DNA of 64,000 nucleotides from Niallia sp. NCCP-28 (GTDB lineage Bacteria; Bacillota; Bacilli; Bacillales; Cytobacillaceae). Made by a program: the position numbers and the translations under genes. Location of the stretch: positions 372,001-436,000 of the forward strand of contig NZ_BQYJ01000002.1 in NCBI RefSeq assembly GCF_023168165.1, in the 5' to 3' direction. Positions 42,059 to 51,274 of this stretch are shown here, one piece after another (the first letter of the stretch is position 1; every line of letters begins with the position of its first letter). A model generated the notes under the pieces. It did not search any database, had not been told where the DNA came from, and saw only the letters and a program-made list of their open reading frames with translations.

Positions 42059-44335
42059 ATGATGAAGCAAAGGAAGTGGTTGGCAGGAATGTGGAGAAAT
42101 TGGGAAGCGGCTCAAAAAATTGCATTGCGTTTTGTTCTTTTGTACATAGTTATCAGCATTTCATGGGTTCTAATATCAGATTGGCTGTTACAAGATTATC
42201 TGCAGAATGCAAATTGGATAAGTACTGCAAAGGGTTGGCTGTTTATATTGCTAAGCGGTTTATTATATTACAAACTAATTCAAAGAATGACTAAAGATAC
42301 AATCGAAAATGAAGCAAATTACCGCCTTATTGTTGAAAATGTATCAGATTTGATTGTTGTAGCCGATAGGGATGGGCATATCAAATATGCTTCCCCCTCG
42401 CATGAAATATTATTAGGCTACGAATCTGAAGAATACGAAGGAAAAAAATTATATGATTTTATACAAATGGAAGATAATTCTGAAATCCAAGGATGGTTTC
42501 AGAATGAAATAATGGCTAAAAAAGAGATTAAAGTAGAATATTATTTGAAAAGTAAAGAGGGGAATCAAGTTTTAGTGGAAGGAAAAGTGGTTCCTGTTGC
42601 TTCAGAAAATGGCACAGTTGAAAAAATGGTTCTGCTTGCCCATGATATTACCAAACGGAAACAGTTTGAAAAACAGCTAATAGAAAGTGAAGAGCGCTAC
42701 AGGAAACTAGTGGAATACTCTCCCGAAACAATATTTATACATATCGACGGAAAAATTGTTTATGTAAATAACGCAGGTATGCGATTAGCTGGAGTGCAGC
42801 ATATAGAGGAAGTTATGGGGAAAAATATCCTTGATTTTGTGGTTCCAGAAGACTTGGAATATGCTAAAAATCAAATAAGGAAAGTTGAGGAAATGGGTGA
42901 AACAAAGCTGCATGATTACCAGATTACTCGAATAGATGGAACACGATTATTTGTGGAAGCATTGGCATTTCAAACAACTTATCAAGAAAACAAAGCTGTA
43001 CAGGTTATTATAAGAGATATCACAGAACGCAAAAGGGCGGAGGAGAGAGTCCGTTACTTGGCTTACTATGATTCTTTGACAGGGCTGCCAAACCGAAATT
43101 TTTTATTTGATTATCTTAATGAATTGTTAATCGCTATTAAAAAAGACAAGCAGCCAATAGCTGTTATGTTTTTAGATTTAGATCGCTTTAAAATGATAAA
43201 TGATACATTAGGCCATAGTTACGGCGATTTTTTATTACAGCAAGTAGCTTCAAGATTAAAAGAGTGTTTGCCTAAAGATTCTATGATCGCGCGTTATGGC
43301 GGAGATGAGTATGTTATTGTTTTGCAGGAAAAGCAACTTGAAGCAATTTCAAGATTGTCTGATCGAATTATTGATAAATTAGCAGAGCCATTTTTTCTTC
43401 GCGACAGACAAATGTTTATTTCGCCAAGTATAGGAATAAGCATGTATCCCAAAAATGGGGATGCAGCAGAGCGGTTGATTAAAAATGCCGACGCTGCGAT
43501 GTACCTTGCCAAAGAAAAAGGGAAAAATAATTATCAATTTTATACATCTTCCTTAAATGATAGAAACAGCAGCAAACTCGAATTGGAAAATGGTCTTAGG
43601 AATGCCATAAAAAAGCATGAGTTTACCCTTTTCTACCAACCTCAAATTGACCTGAATACAAATAAAATTATTGGTTTAGAGGCTCTACTCCGTTGGAAAC
43701 ATCCTAAATATGGTTTTGTTTCTCCAGCAGAATTTATTCCTATTGCCGAAGAAACAGGGCTTATTGTTTCGATTGGCAAATGGGCTTTAGAAACAGCTTG
43801 CAATCAACATAAACAATGGAAAGAAAAGGGGTTTTCCCCCATGAGTATAGCTGTAAATGTTTCCGCTCTGCAATTTCGCCATAAAGACTTTGTAAAAACA
43901 ATTGAACAAATAATCAGTAATACAAAGTGTAGAGCGGGTTATCTTGAATTGGAAATGACGGAAAGTGTTATGCAGCATTTAGGAGAGACCACGACCATTA
44001 TGAATGAATTAAAAGAAATTGGCGTAAACCTCTCTATTGATGATTTTGGCACGGGCTATTCCTCTTTAAATTATCTAAGACATTTTCCTATTGACACATT
44101 AAAGATTGATAAGTCTTTTGTTGATGAAATAAATAATGGAAAAAACGGGGAAATAATAGTAAAAACAATTATTGATTTGGGCAATAGTTTAGGTTTTCAA
44201 GTAATTGCCGAAGGGGTCGAAAACGAACAGCAAGCATCTTTTCTGCGGCAAAATAATTGTCATGTAGGACAGGGATACTTCCTAAGCAAACCTTTGCCGG
44301 CTGATCAGATAGAAATACTATTTTCTCTCGCATAA
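42059..44335 (+). CDS. Membrane PAS-PAS-GGDEF-EAL protein
   Basis: 758 residues: two N-terminal membrane helices (about 20-75), PAS1 (about 85-195), PAS2 (about 205-325), GGDEF (about 335-495; YDSLTGLPNRNFLF and ARYGGDEYVIVL) and EAL (about 510-758; GLEALLRWKHP, ELEMTES, DDFGTGYSSLNYL, LKIDKSFV, AEGVEN). The EAL catalytic residues look intact, so cyclic-di-GMP hydrolysis is likely. The GGDEF motif is GGDEY, a change at its last residue that usually tolerates function. No strong SD precedes the ATG; a start a few codons later cannot be excluded. Confidence 0.92.
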   Translation: MMKQRKWLAGMWRNWEAAQKIALRFVLLYIVISISWVLISDWLLQDYLQNANWISTAKGWLFILLSGLLYYKLIQRMTKDTIENEANYRLIVENVSDLIVVADRDGHIKYASPSHEILLGYESEEYEGKKLYDFIQMEDNSEIQGWFQNEIMAKKEIKVEYYLKSKEGNQVLVEGKVVPVASENGTVEKMVLLAHDITKRKQFEKQLIESEERYRKLVEYSPETIFIHIDGKIVYVNNAGMRLAGVQHIEEVMGKNILDFVVPEDLEYAKNQIRKVEEMGETKLHDYQITRIDGTRLFVEALAFQTTYQENKAVQVIIRDITERKRAEERVRYLAYYDSLTGLPNRNFLFDYLNELLIAIKKDKQPIAVMFLDLDRFKMINDTLGHSYGDFLLQQVASRLKECLPKDSMIARYGGDEYVIVLQEKQLEAISRLSDRIIDKLAEPFFLRDRQMFISPSIGISMYPKNGDAAERLIKNADAAMYLAKEKGKNNYQFYTSSLNDRNSSKLELENGLRNAIKKHEFTLFYQPQIDLNTNKIIGLEALLRWKHPKYGFVSPAEFIPIAEETGLIVSIGKWALETACNQHKQWKEKGFSPMSIAVNVSALQFRHKDFVKTIEQIISNTKCRAGYLELEMTESVMQHLGETTTIMNELKEIGVNLSIDDFGTGYSSLNYLRHFPIDTLKIDKSFVDEINNGKNGEIIVKTIIDLGNSLGFQVIAEGVENEQQASFLRQNNCHVGQGYFLSKPLPADQIEILFSLA

Positions 44336-44360
44336 GAAGCATCTTGCTTAAAGTTCTTCA

Positions 44361-44397
44361 AAAAAAGATCCTAGAAAAATTAACTAGGATCTTTTTT
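44361..44397. terminator. Bidirectional terminator
   Basis: AAAAAAGATCCTAG pairs perfectly with CTAGGATCTTTTTT, between convergent genes. Confidence 0.92.
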
Positions 44398-44404
44398 CAA
44401 TTCC

Positions 44405-45826
44405 TTATTGGTTTACTGCTTTATTTGAAGTATCATTATTTTTACTGGATTTGCTTAAGAGCAATTCTAATTCCTCAAGGGATCTTCCATTTGTTTCAGG
44501 AACCATTTTCCAGACAAACAGAGCGGAAAAAACACTCATAATCCCATAAAAGGAATAAGTCAATCCTCCACTATATTCCATCATGGTAGGATATGTAGAA
44601 GAAATAAAGTAATTTGCAGCCCATTGTGCGGCTACTGCCAAAGCCACTGCTTTTCCGCGAATTTTATTAGGAAAGATTTCTGCGATTAAAACCCATACTA
44701 CTGGACCCCAAGACATCATAAAGGAAGCAGTATAGATAATGATAAAGATTAATGTAGCAATTCCAATAGCATTGTAAAAAGCCATTCCCGCAACACCAAA
44801 CATTCCTATTGCCATTCCAATGGATCCTATGACTAATAATGGCTTACGTCCAAATTTATCAACCATTAAAATGGCGACAACTGTAAAAATAACATTTACT
44901 AACCCCATTATAATCGTTTGGAACATGGAAGAATCTCTTCCGGCACCCATACTTTCAAAGATTCTTGGAGCATAATAAAGAGCTACATTTATTCCAACAA
45001 ATTGTTGGAATACGGATAATAAAATACCGATAATAATGACTGTTTTTCCAAATGAAAATAAATTTGCTTTTTTTGCATCAAACGAATTTCTTATTTCATA
45101 CATTGTCGCCTTTACCATTGTTTCATTATAAATTTTAGAAAGTATCTTTAATGCTTTTTCATCTTTATTTACTGATACTAGGTATCTAGGAGTTTCTGGA
45201 ACTGCAAATAACAAAATTAGGAATAAACTTGCTGGAACACTTCCTGATAGGAACATATAGCGCCAACCTATATCATTTATCCATTCAATTGTTTGACCTT
45301 TTGCTATACTCCAATTGACAAAGTAAACAATAAGCATTCCAAGAATAGTTGCAAATTGGTTTAGGGAGACCAATCTTCCTCTAATATGTGATGGAGCGAT
45401 CTCTCCAATGTACATAGGTGAAACTGCGGAAGCTAGTCCTACTCCGATGCCGCCAATAATACGGTAAATATTAAAAGCAATCAATAAAGCTATTGAAGGC
45501 TCCCCTTTCGTAAAAAATAAAAACTCTGGGTAAGCGGAACCGAAGGCTGATAATAAAAATAGTACTGCTGAAATGATAAGAGTATATTTACGTCCAAATT
45601 TAGTAGAAAAATAACCTGATAGGATGCCTCCCATAATGCAGCCGATTAAAGCGCTGGAAACTGTAATCCCATGTACCATGGATGAAAGATGCAGACTATC
45701 AGTAAAATAAGCTTGCAAGGAACTTTCTGCGCCCGAAATAACGGCAGTATCATAGCCAAATAAAAGGCCTCCTAAAGTTGCTACTAATGTAATAAGAATA
45801 ATGTAGATATTTCCTGATTTGAGCAT
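44405..45826 (-). CDS. xylE: XylE-like D-xylose:H+ symporter (MFS sugar porter)
   Basis: 473 residues with 12 membrane helices. Close likeness to E. coli XylE: ITLVATLGGLLFGYDTAVIS near 11, VSSALIGCIMGGILSG near 55, YRIIGGIGVGLASAVSPMYI near 122, APSHIRGRLVSLNQFA near 145, VPETPRYLV near 210. The XylR-type operator and cre upstream support xylose as substrate. The only SD-like sequence (GAAGGAGGGAG) is about 18-20 bases before the ATG and an in-frame TAA lies two codons upstream, so the spacing is abnormal; a small GTTTA/TAAAC stem between them may shorten it. Confidence 0.88.
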   Translation of the reverse strand: MLKSGNIYIILITLVATLGGLLFGYDTAVISGAESSLQAYFTDSLHLSSMVHGITVSSALIGCIMGGILSGYFSTKFGRKYTLIISAVLFLLSAFGSAYPEFLFFTKGEPSIALLIAFNIYRIIGGIGVGLASAVSPMYIGEIAPSHIRGRLVSLNQFATILGMLIVYFVNWSIAKGQTIEWINDIGWRYMFLSGSVPASLFLILLFAVPETPRYLVSVNKDEKALKILSKIYNETMVKATMYEIRNSFDAKKANLFSFGKTVIIIGILLSVFQQFVGINVALYYAPRIFESMGAGRDSSMFQTIIMGLVNVIFTVVAILMVDKFGRKPLLVIGSIGMAIGMFGVAGMAFYNAIGIATLIFIIIYTASFMMSWGPVVWVLIAEIFPNKIRGKAVALAVAAQWAANYFISSTYPTMMEYSGGLTYSFYGIMSVFSALFVWKMVPETNGRSLEELELLLSKSSKNNDTSNKAVNQ

Positions 45827-45870
45827 TGTTTACAAAGGGATAAACTCCCTCCTTCACATCCTTTCAAAAA

Positions 45871-45884
45871 TGAAATCGTTATCA
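45871..45884 (-). promoter_or_regulatory. cre site for catabolite repression of xylE
   Basis: TGATAACGATTTCA on the minus strand fits the CcpA consensus TGWNANCGNTNWCA and is palindromic in its core. It lies after the inferred transcription start of the symporter gene. Confidence 0.7.
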
Positions 45885-45904
45885 CAATTAAAGTATATCA
45901 ATTG

Positions 45905-45936
45905 TAACTTAGTTTGTACAGTAGACAAACTAAGTT
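45905..45936 (-). promoter_or_regulatory. XylR-type operator over the xylE promoter
   Basis: Perfect inverted arms AACTTAGTTTGT (45906-45917) and ACAAACTAAGTT (45925-45936) around seven bases. The inner 25 bp has the form TTAGTTTGT-N7-ACAAACTAA of bacillar xyl operators. On the minus strand TTGTCT and TACAAT, 16 bases apart, make a promoter that this palindrome covers. No xylR or xylAB gene is in the window. Confidence 0.8.
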
Positions 45937-45939
45937 TTG

Positions 45940-46336
45940 GATTAATATGTAAATTTATAAGGATTAATGAAGAAGTAAGAATTTTATAGATATATATTGG
46001 AAGCAACACTAGCGAAAGAGTTTCCTGTCCAACATCATATAAGCTTTACTATTATGAGTTCGGCAGGAAATCTTATTATTAATTGATGAAAATCAACATT
46101 AAGAAAAAAAGAGAATTTTTGGATTGTTAATAGAGCAGGAGAATTTGCGGTGACTTTATACCATAACTTGTCTGGTACTGCTAGCAAGAGTATATTTCGC
46201 TGTTAGTGAGGGGGGGTTTGAAGGGGACTATCTGTTTATTTTGGAGATTAGTTTTGTTCATTAAAATTGGCATGGTTATTTTAATGCTGTGCTTTTCAAC
46301 ATAATTCGATTGTCGGCATATATTTTTTATTAATAA
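45940..46336. other. Non-coding stretch upstream of xylE operator
   Basis: About 400 bases without a recognisable gene. An inverted pair TTTCCTG / CAGGAAA occurs at about 46020-46075. Reading frames are short and lack SDs. I see no known element here. Confidence 0.4.
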
Positions 46337-46380
46337 AAAGAGAGGATGGATGCTATTTTTTATAGTATCCATCTCTCTTT
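46337..46380 (-). terminator. Terminator of the ferredoxin gene
   Basis: AAAGAGAGGATGGAT pairs with ATCCATCTCTCTTT with one bulge; CTTTTTATT follows on the minus strand. Confidence 0.82.
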
Positions 46381-46440
46381 AAAAAGTCTTTTAATAAAAC
46401 ATCAATCCAGTTTTTTTCTTCATATAAACTTTATGCTCTA

Positions 46441-46665
46441 TTAAAAAGCGGCAGCCGCTATTTTAATAGATTGTGCTGGACAGCTTTCTTTTGCTTCTTT
46501 TAACTCTTTATAAAGATTTTCATCTATAGATATACTTCCTGTATTTTGATCCATTATTATTTCCGCTTTGCCGTCATCATCAAAATCAAAAATATCTGGC
46601 GCAATCGCCCCGCATGCTGCACAGGCAGTACATGAATGTTTATCTACTATTGTATATGTTGCCAT
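46441..46665 (-). CDS. fer: [4Fe-4S] ferredoxin
   Basis: 74 residues, similar to B. subtilis Fer: TYTIVDKHSCTACAACGAIAPDIFDFDDDGKAEI, with the first three Cys ligands at 12, 15 and 18 (CTACAAC) and the fourth in SCPAQSIKI near 62. It carries single electrons for cytoplasmic enzymes. It is slightly shorter than B. subtilis Fer, lacking the acidic tail. Monocistronic. Confidence 0.93.
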   Translation of the reverse strand: MATYTIVDKHSCTACAACGAIAPDIFDFDDDGKAEIIMDQNTGSISIDENLYKELKEAKESCPAQSIKIAAAAF

Positions 46666-46795
46666 TTAAACATCTCCTTTGAGTTTATAGTAAGCTATTA
46701 TTATTTTAACTCTGAAATTCGTTTTTTTATTGACAGAATTTTTAATTTTTCTTATAAATGTAAATATTCAGTTATTTTAAAAGGTAAATCAATAA

Positions 46796-46832
46796 AATGG
46801 CAGTATGTGCTAGAAGCATATGCTGCCATTGA
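46796..46832 (-). terminator. Terminator of the DDAH-family gene
   Basis: AATGGCAG-ATG / CAT-CTGCCATT stem with an internal asymmetry; the minus strand continues TTTTATTG. Confidence 0.75.
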
Positions 46833-46838
46833 CTTTTT

Positions 46839-47723
46839 CTATTCATGAAAAATTTTATCGATTAATCCTTTACTAGGCTTTTCTCGCAGAATTGGAAGTG
46901 TACAGCAGCGGAATGCCCCTCCTGATTTGATGATTTCTGAGATATCCACTTCTATAACGGTATAGCCTCGTTTTTCTAATTCTTTATTTACACCTTTATT
47001 TATTGGCAGACTAATTACTTTTTTATTCCCAATAGATAAAACATTGGTGCCCATTGTTGCTTGTTCTTCTTTGGAAACTTCTATAAGGCTATAACGCTCG
47101 GCAAGGTGTTTTTCCTTTTTTTTATCAATTTCTCCTCTATAAATCAGTGCTTCTGTTGGCGATAATATATTAAAAATACAATCTAAATGCAAAAATGTAT
47201 CGGTAAATGGAATGTCAATTACTTCATAGACCGGCAATAGCTCCTGCAAATCAGCAATCGCATGTTTATTTGTACGATTGCTTACTCCTACGTAAATAGA
47301 ATTTCCGTCAATTAGCACATCGCCGCCTTCGATTTTATCTCCTTTTAAGTTGGTATATGTAATTTTTATTTCATTCAACCATTGTAAAAAGCTATTTTCT
47401 TCTCCTTTCCTTACATCATGGGCCATCTCGGAAACAAATACATGACTGCCTAATGTGAAGCCGATGTCTCTGGTAAAAACTTGTTCTGGATATTTTTCGT
47501 CAGGTGGAAGAAGAATGACATCAACATCATTTTTTCTTAAAGTTTCTACAAAAGTGTCATGCTGTTTCTGCGCAATTTTAGGATTAATATTTTCTTTGAA
47601 AAATCGTTTTTGAATCGTATTGATCGGTTCTTTGATGCTCATAAAAGTAGGGGGAGCAAGCAATACTTTTTTTAATGGATCATATTCAGTCTCACAACCG
47701 ATTTTTATATGTTCAGCCGTCAT
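46839..47723 (-). CDS. DDAH/arginine-deiminase superfamily hydrolase
   Basis: 294 residues of the guanidino-modifying fold. Seen are EYDPLKKVLLAPP near 12, VFTRDIGFTLG near 87 (substrate Asp), KIEGGDVLIDG near 130, DTFLHLDCIFNIL near 175 (catalytic His) and GGAFRCCTLPILR near 272 with the nucleophile Cys. It resembles dimethylarginine dimethylaminohydrolases (and B. subtilis YkgA), which release dimethylamine and citrulline. The exact guanidino substrate is uncertain. AGGAGG precedes the ATG. Confidence 0.87.
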   Translation of the reverse strand: MTAEHIKIGCETEYDPLKKVLLAPPTFMSIKEPINTIQKRFFKENINPKIAQKQHDTFVETLRKNDVDVILLPPDEKYPEQVFTRDIGFTLGSHVFVSEMAHDVRKGEENSFLQWLNEIKITYTNLKGDKIEGGDVLIDGNSIYVGVSNRTNKHAIADLQELLPVYEVIDIPFTDTFLHLDCIFNILSPTEALIYRGEIDKKKEKHLAERYSLIEVSKEEQATMGTNVLSIGNKKVISLPINKGVNKELEKRGYTVIEVDISEIIKSGGAFRCCTLPILREKPSKGLIDKIFHE

Positions 47724-47954
47724 GATATACCTCCTAATTTCGATAAAGATAGTTTTCCCAAAATGTTGCAGGAAAATAAGGAGGAGGGGAATTCTTTAGT
47801 AATAGGCTGCAGGTTTACGTTGCAGGCACTTGCTTTTCTGCCGGAATCTCATTCCTTTCACTCCAATCCACTAATTTGTTTGAAAGACAACAAGATTCAC
47901 AAAGAAATTCAAACATAATAAATTTTGTCTGATGTGCATAAATAACAGATTATT

Positions 47955-48066
47955 TTATCACTATTTAACGGGCTTTTGACCCCCGCCTAAGGGGTTGTAA
48001 GAGAAAACGAGAAATCTAGGTGGGCAGAAACTTGTCCATAAAGGTCTGATGGAAGCTGCACTTTAT
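47955..48066 (+). repeat. Dispersed intergenic repeat, copy E
   Basis: TTTATCACTATTTAACGGGC, TTTTGACCCCCGCCTAAGG, AGAGAAAACGAGAAATCTAG, GTGGGCAGAAACTTGTCCAT and TGATGGAAGCTGCACTTTAT. CCCGCCTAAG can pair with CTAGGTGGG, and TGGGCA with TTGTCCA as an alternative. Confidence 0.75.
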
Positions 48067-48126
48067 GCATGGAAAATTTAAATTATTTAGTTTTTTCTTC
48101 AGCTGAAAAATTTTATTGCAAGTTAT

Positions 48127-48153
48127 TCAATAACAGATTATACACTCCGATAG
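48127..48153 (+). promoter_or_regulatory. SigD-like promoter before the chemoreceptor
   Basis: TCAA (48127-48130), 15 bases, TCCGATAG (48146-48153), compared with the motility sigma consensus TAAA-N15-GCCGATAA: spacing exact, six of eight -10 bases agree. Confidence 0.5.
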
Positions 48154-48237
48154 TATCTATAGATAAGATATGATAGATTCTTATAATAGATGTAGCATAT
48201 CTAAAAAAATAACATCTGAAGATTAGGAGGAAAAAGT

Positions 48238-49944
48238 TTGTTCAAAAAAATAAAATGGACAAATATAAGAATTGGCGGAAAATATATGGCTATTTTTTCA
48301 TTTATGGCCATTACTTTTTTGATTGCAATTATTATTACAGATATGTCGGTGAAAAATTCTATTAGAAATATGAAAGATACGATGGCAAAAAACGATGTTT
48401 CCATTTATGCTGGGAATTTGATTACTTTATACCATGAAAAATACTCGCTGATCCCAGAATATATGCTCATATCAGATGATGCTAAACTGAATGAATATTT
48501 GGATTATAGTGAAGAATTTGTAGAAAATGCTAAGAAAATAAAAAAACATTTAAATAAAGAACAATTACAGCTATTTAATAAGATGATTGAAAATAATCAT
48601 AAATTGGATGAATATTTCTTTAGCATCATTGTTCCGAAAGTGCAGCAAATTAATACAGAAGAATTCAAAAAACTGCAGCAGTCCGCAAATGAAATGAAAA
48701 TAGAAACTTCCCAATTAGGATATCAGCTGAAAAACGGCTCAACAGAAATGAGCAAAGAGGCATTAAATGCTGCGAAGAAAAAGCTTGAAGTACTTAATTT
48801 AATTTTACTGATTTCTTCTATTGGCTCTATTGTCATTTCAGCAATACTTTTATATTTAGTCAGCAGAAAAATAAGTGGGAATTTAAAAGTGATTGTAGAC
48901 AAAAGCAAAGAAATTGCAAGTGGCCGCTTAAATACAACTGAATTAGTTTATAGAGGAACCGATGAAATAGGCCAGCTATCTCAATCAATAAATGAAATGG
49001 GGCAAAGTTTGCGTGAAATGATAGCGGAAATTTCCAATCTCTCTAATGATGTAGATAAACAAAGTGCTACACTGTTCGAATCATCAGAAGAAGTAAAGCT
49101 TGGAAGCGAGCAAGTTTCCATAACGATTGAAGAAATGGCTGAAGGTGCTAGTTCTCAGGCAGATAATGCAGCCGCTATTTCCCAAAATATGAAAGATTTT
49201 AATGAAGAAATTATAAATGCAAGCAATCAGGGAGAGAAACTAGTTCAATTTTCTGACCAAGTATTAGCTGTTTCCATTAATGGAGACAAGCAAATGAAAG
49301 AATCCTTGCATCAAATGAAATTGATTAACGATGTTGTACATGGATCAGTGGACCAAGTGAAGAATCTGGAAAGCAAAACCCAATCTATTACGGAAATTGT
49401 TCATGTAATTAAATCTATTGCAGAACAGACAAATCTGCTCGCACTTAATGCTTCTATAGAAGCTGCAAGGGCAGGTGAAGCTGGCAAGGGTTTTGCTGTG
49501 GTAGCGACAGAAGTCAGAAAATTGGCGGAAGAAGTTTCCTATTCAATAGAAGGCATCACAAAGCTTGTGTTCAGTATAAAAGAAGGGACTTCAAGAATAG
49601 CCGAAAATCTCCATAATGGATATGAACAAGCAAATAAAGGGTCTGAAGAGATAGAAAAAACAGGACAGCATTTTGCTGAAATAAAACAAAAAGTAGCTGA
49701 AATGTCAACTGGAGTGAAGCATATCTCTACGGTTTTCCATAAATTTCAGCAATCTAGCCAAAATATTAATGAAAATATTGAACATATTGCTGCTATATCA
49801 GAAGAGTCAGCTGCTGGTTCCGAAGAAATTTCAGCTGCAATGATTGAACAAAATCAATCGATTGAAAATATATCAGCCAGTGCAAAAAGGCTCACAAGCA
49901 TGGTAGAAAGAATGAATAATCTAATAAAAAAATTCCAGCTTTAA
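48238..49944 (+). CDS. Methyl-accepting chemotaxis protein
   Basis: 568 residues: TM1 (about 15-37), an extracellular four-helix-like region (38-180), TM2 (about 187-208), HAMP (about 210-265) and a long coiled-coil signalling domain with the hairpin tip [30 protein letters not shown] near 400. The C-terminal [13 protein letters not shown] holds likely methylation sites. It starts at TTG with GAGGAAA. The next gene, 25 bases on, is a XylF-like lipoprotein, which suggests the receptor reads ligand occupancy of that protein. Confidence 0.93.
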   Translation: MFKKIKWTNIRIGGKYMAIFSFMAITFLIAIIITDMSVKNSIRNMKDTMAKNDVSIYAGNLITLYHEKYSLIPEYMLISDDAKLNEYLDYSEEFVENAKKIKKHLNKEQLQLFNKMIENNHKLDEYFFSIIVPKVQQINTEEFKKLQQSANEMKIETSQLGYQLKNGSTEMSKEALNAAKKKLEVLNLILLISSIGSIVISAILLYLVSRKISGNLKVIVDKSKEIASGRLNTTELVYRGTDEIGQLSQSINEMGQSLREMIAEISNLSNDVDKQSATLFESSEEVKLGSEQVSITIEEMAEGASSQADNAAAISQNMKDFNEEIINASNQGEKLVQFSDQVLAVSINGDKQMKESLHQMKLINDVVHGSVDQVKNLESKTQSITEIVHVIKSIAEQTNLLALNASIEAARAGEAGKGFAVVATEVRKLAEEVSYSIEGITKLVFSIKEGTSRIAENLHNGYEQANKGSEEIEKTGQHFAEIKQKVAEMSTGVKHISTVFHKFQQSSQNINENIEHIAAISEESAAGSEEISAAMIEQNQSIENISASAKRLTSMVERMNNLIKKFQL

Positions 49945-49969
49945 TTGAAAAAGGAAGGGAGGAAAATAG

Positions 49970-51031
49970 ATGAAAAGAAATAAAAATCAAATAAATATAT
50001 TCTGGATTGTGATACTGTTTCTGTTCATTACAGGATGTTCTTCTTTATCCTCAAATGATTCCACAAAAAAAGAGGAAGCTATTAAGCTGATCTCTGATGA
50101 GAAAAAGCCTTATATCGGTTTTATCTTAGATACTCTAAAGGATGAAAGATGGTATAAAGACAAAGAATTATTTGAAGAGGAAGTTAAAGATTTAGGCGGA
50201 CAAGTGAAAACTTTAGCTGCTAATGGGTTAGATGATGTACAGATTAAACAAGCAGAATTGTTAATTAAAGAGGGTGTGGATGTTTTAGTTGTAGTTCCCC
50301 ATAATGCAGATATTGCGAGTGAAATTATTGATATGGCACATAAAAATAAGGTGAAAGTTATATCATATGATCGGTTAATAAAAAATTCTAAGGTGGATTA
50401 TTATATTTCCTTTGATAATGTAAAGGTTGGCCAATTGCAGGCATCTGAATTAATCAAAAAAAAATCGAAAGGAAACTTTGCCTATATCGGAGGGGCGGAA
50501 TCGGATAATAACGCCCTCCTATTTCGTCAAGGGGCTATGAAAGTTTTACAGCCATTAATTGATAAAGGTGACATAAGGCTTGTTGACGATCATTATACAG
50601 AGGATTGGGATCCAAACATTGCCAAAAAAAATATGAAAGATGCTTTAAATAAAAATAATAATAAAATTGATGCAGTAATAGCTGCCAATGATGGTATTGC
50701 TGAAGGAGTGATTGAGTCTTTAAATTCGGCTGGATTAGCGAAAAAAGTGCCTGTTTCTGGACAAGATGCAGAATTGGAAGCAATACGCCGAATTGTAAAA
50801 GGAACACAAACAATGAGCGTGTATAAACCAATTAATCTGCTTGCAACTAAATCAGCAGAAATTGCCATGAAAGCAGCAACAGGAGAAATGATTGAAACAG
50901 ACAAAAAGGTGAATAATGGAGAGATAGATGTTCCATCCATTTTGCTGGAGCCAATAAGTGTTACAAAAGAGAATATTAGAGAAACCGTAATAAAAGATGG
51001 ATATTTGACAGAAAAAGAAGTATTTGAATGA
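49970..51031 (+). CDS. XylF-like xylose-binding lipoprotein (orphan)
   Basis: 353 residues with lipobox FITGC (Cys about 23). The mature protein closely tracks E. coli XylF: GFILDTLKDERWYKDKELF near 53, KEGVDVLVVVPHN near 99, ISYDRLIKNSKVDYYISFDN near 130, GGAESDNNALLFRQGAMKVL near 170, AANDGIAEG near 240, VSGQDAELEAIRRI near 260, and GTQTMSVYKPI. No ABC ATPase or permease follows. Paired with the chemoreceptor upstream, it is more likely a sugar-sensing partner than part of an importer. A terminator follows at 51144. Confidence 0.9.
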   Translation: MKRNKNQINIFWIVILFLFITGCSSLSSNDSTKKEEAIKLISDEKKPYIGFILDTLKDERWYKDKELFEEEVKDLGGQVKTLAANGLDDVQIKQAELLIKEGVDVLVVVPHNADIASEIIDMAHKNKVKVISYDRLIKNSKVDYYISFDNVKVGQLQASELIKKKSKGNFAYIGGAESDNNALLFRQGAMKVLQPLIDKGDIRLVDDHYTEDWDPNIAKKNMKDALNKNNNKIDAVIAANDGIAEGVIESLNSAGLAKKVPVSGQDAELEAIRRIVKGTQTMSVYKPINLLATKSAEIAMKAATGEMIETDKKVNNGEIDVPSILLEPISVTKENIRETVIKDGYLTEKEVFE

Positions 51032-51143
51032 TTTTCTAGGATTGGAAAATCCATTTTAGAGGCTGCAAGGTATGTAAAAAGAAAACTTGCTGCCTGGTAT
51101 GATTTGCACAGCGTATTCTATAAATAATCTATTGAAGATAGAA

Positions 51144-51176
51144 AAGCCAGATGTTTCCCATGCATCTGGCTTTTTA
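51144..51176 (+). terminator. Terminator of the MCP-XylF operon
   Basis: AAGCCAGATG pairs with CATCTGGCTT around TTTCCCATG, with T5 following. Confidence 0.92.
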
Positions 51177-51274
51177 TTAAATGGTTATAGTGATTATGAG
51201 ATTTTGCATTAATCCATTTTGCAAAAACCAATTTTTTAGCATATTTTTTCCTTTGTCAAAAAATTAAAATATTA

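Larger units (their letters stand above)
47724..48237. other. Divergent region: repeat copy E and MCP promoter
   Basis: It lies between the DDAH-family gene and the chemoreceptor. It holds repeat copy E (47955-48066) and a SigD-like promoter (48127-48153). A 69-codon frame overlapping the DDAH start (47709-47918) lacks support and is not annotated. Confidence 0.6.

Noticed and set aside
45940-46336. Stretch upstream of the XylR operator as a hidden gene or ncRNA
   Set aside because: Only short frames without SDs and one weak inverted pair; no promoter-terminator pair could be assembled.
47709-47918. 69-codon plus-strand frame overlapping the DDAH gene start
   Set aside because: No SD, low-information sequence, and it runs antisense through the start of a clear gene.
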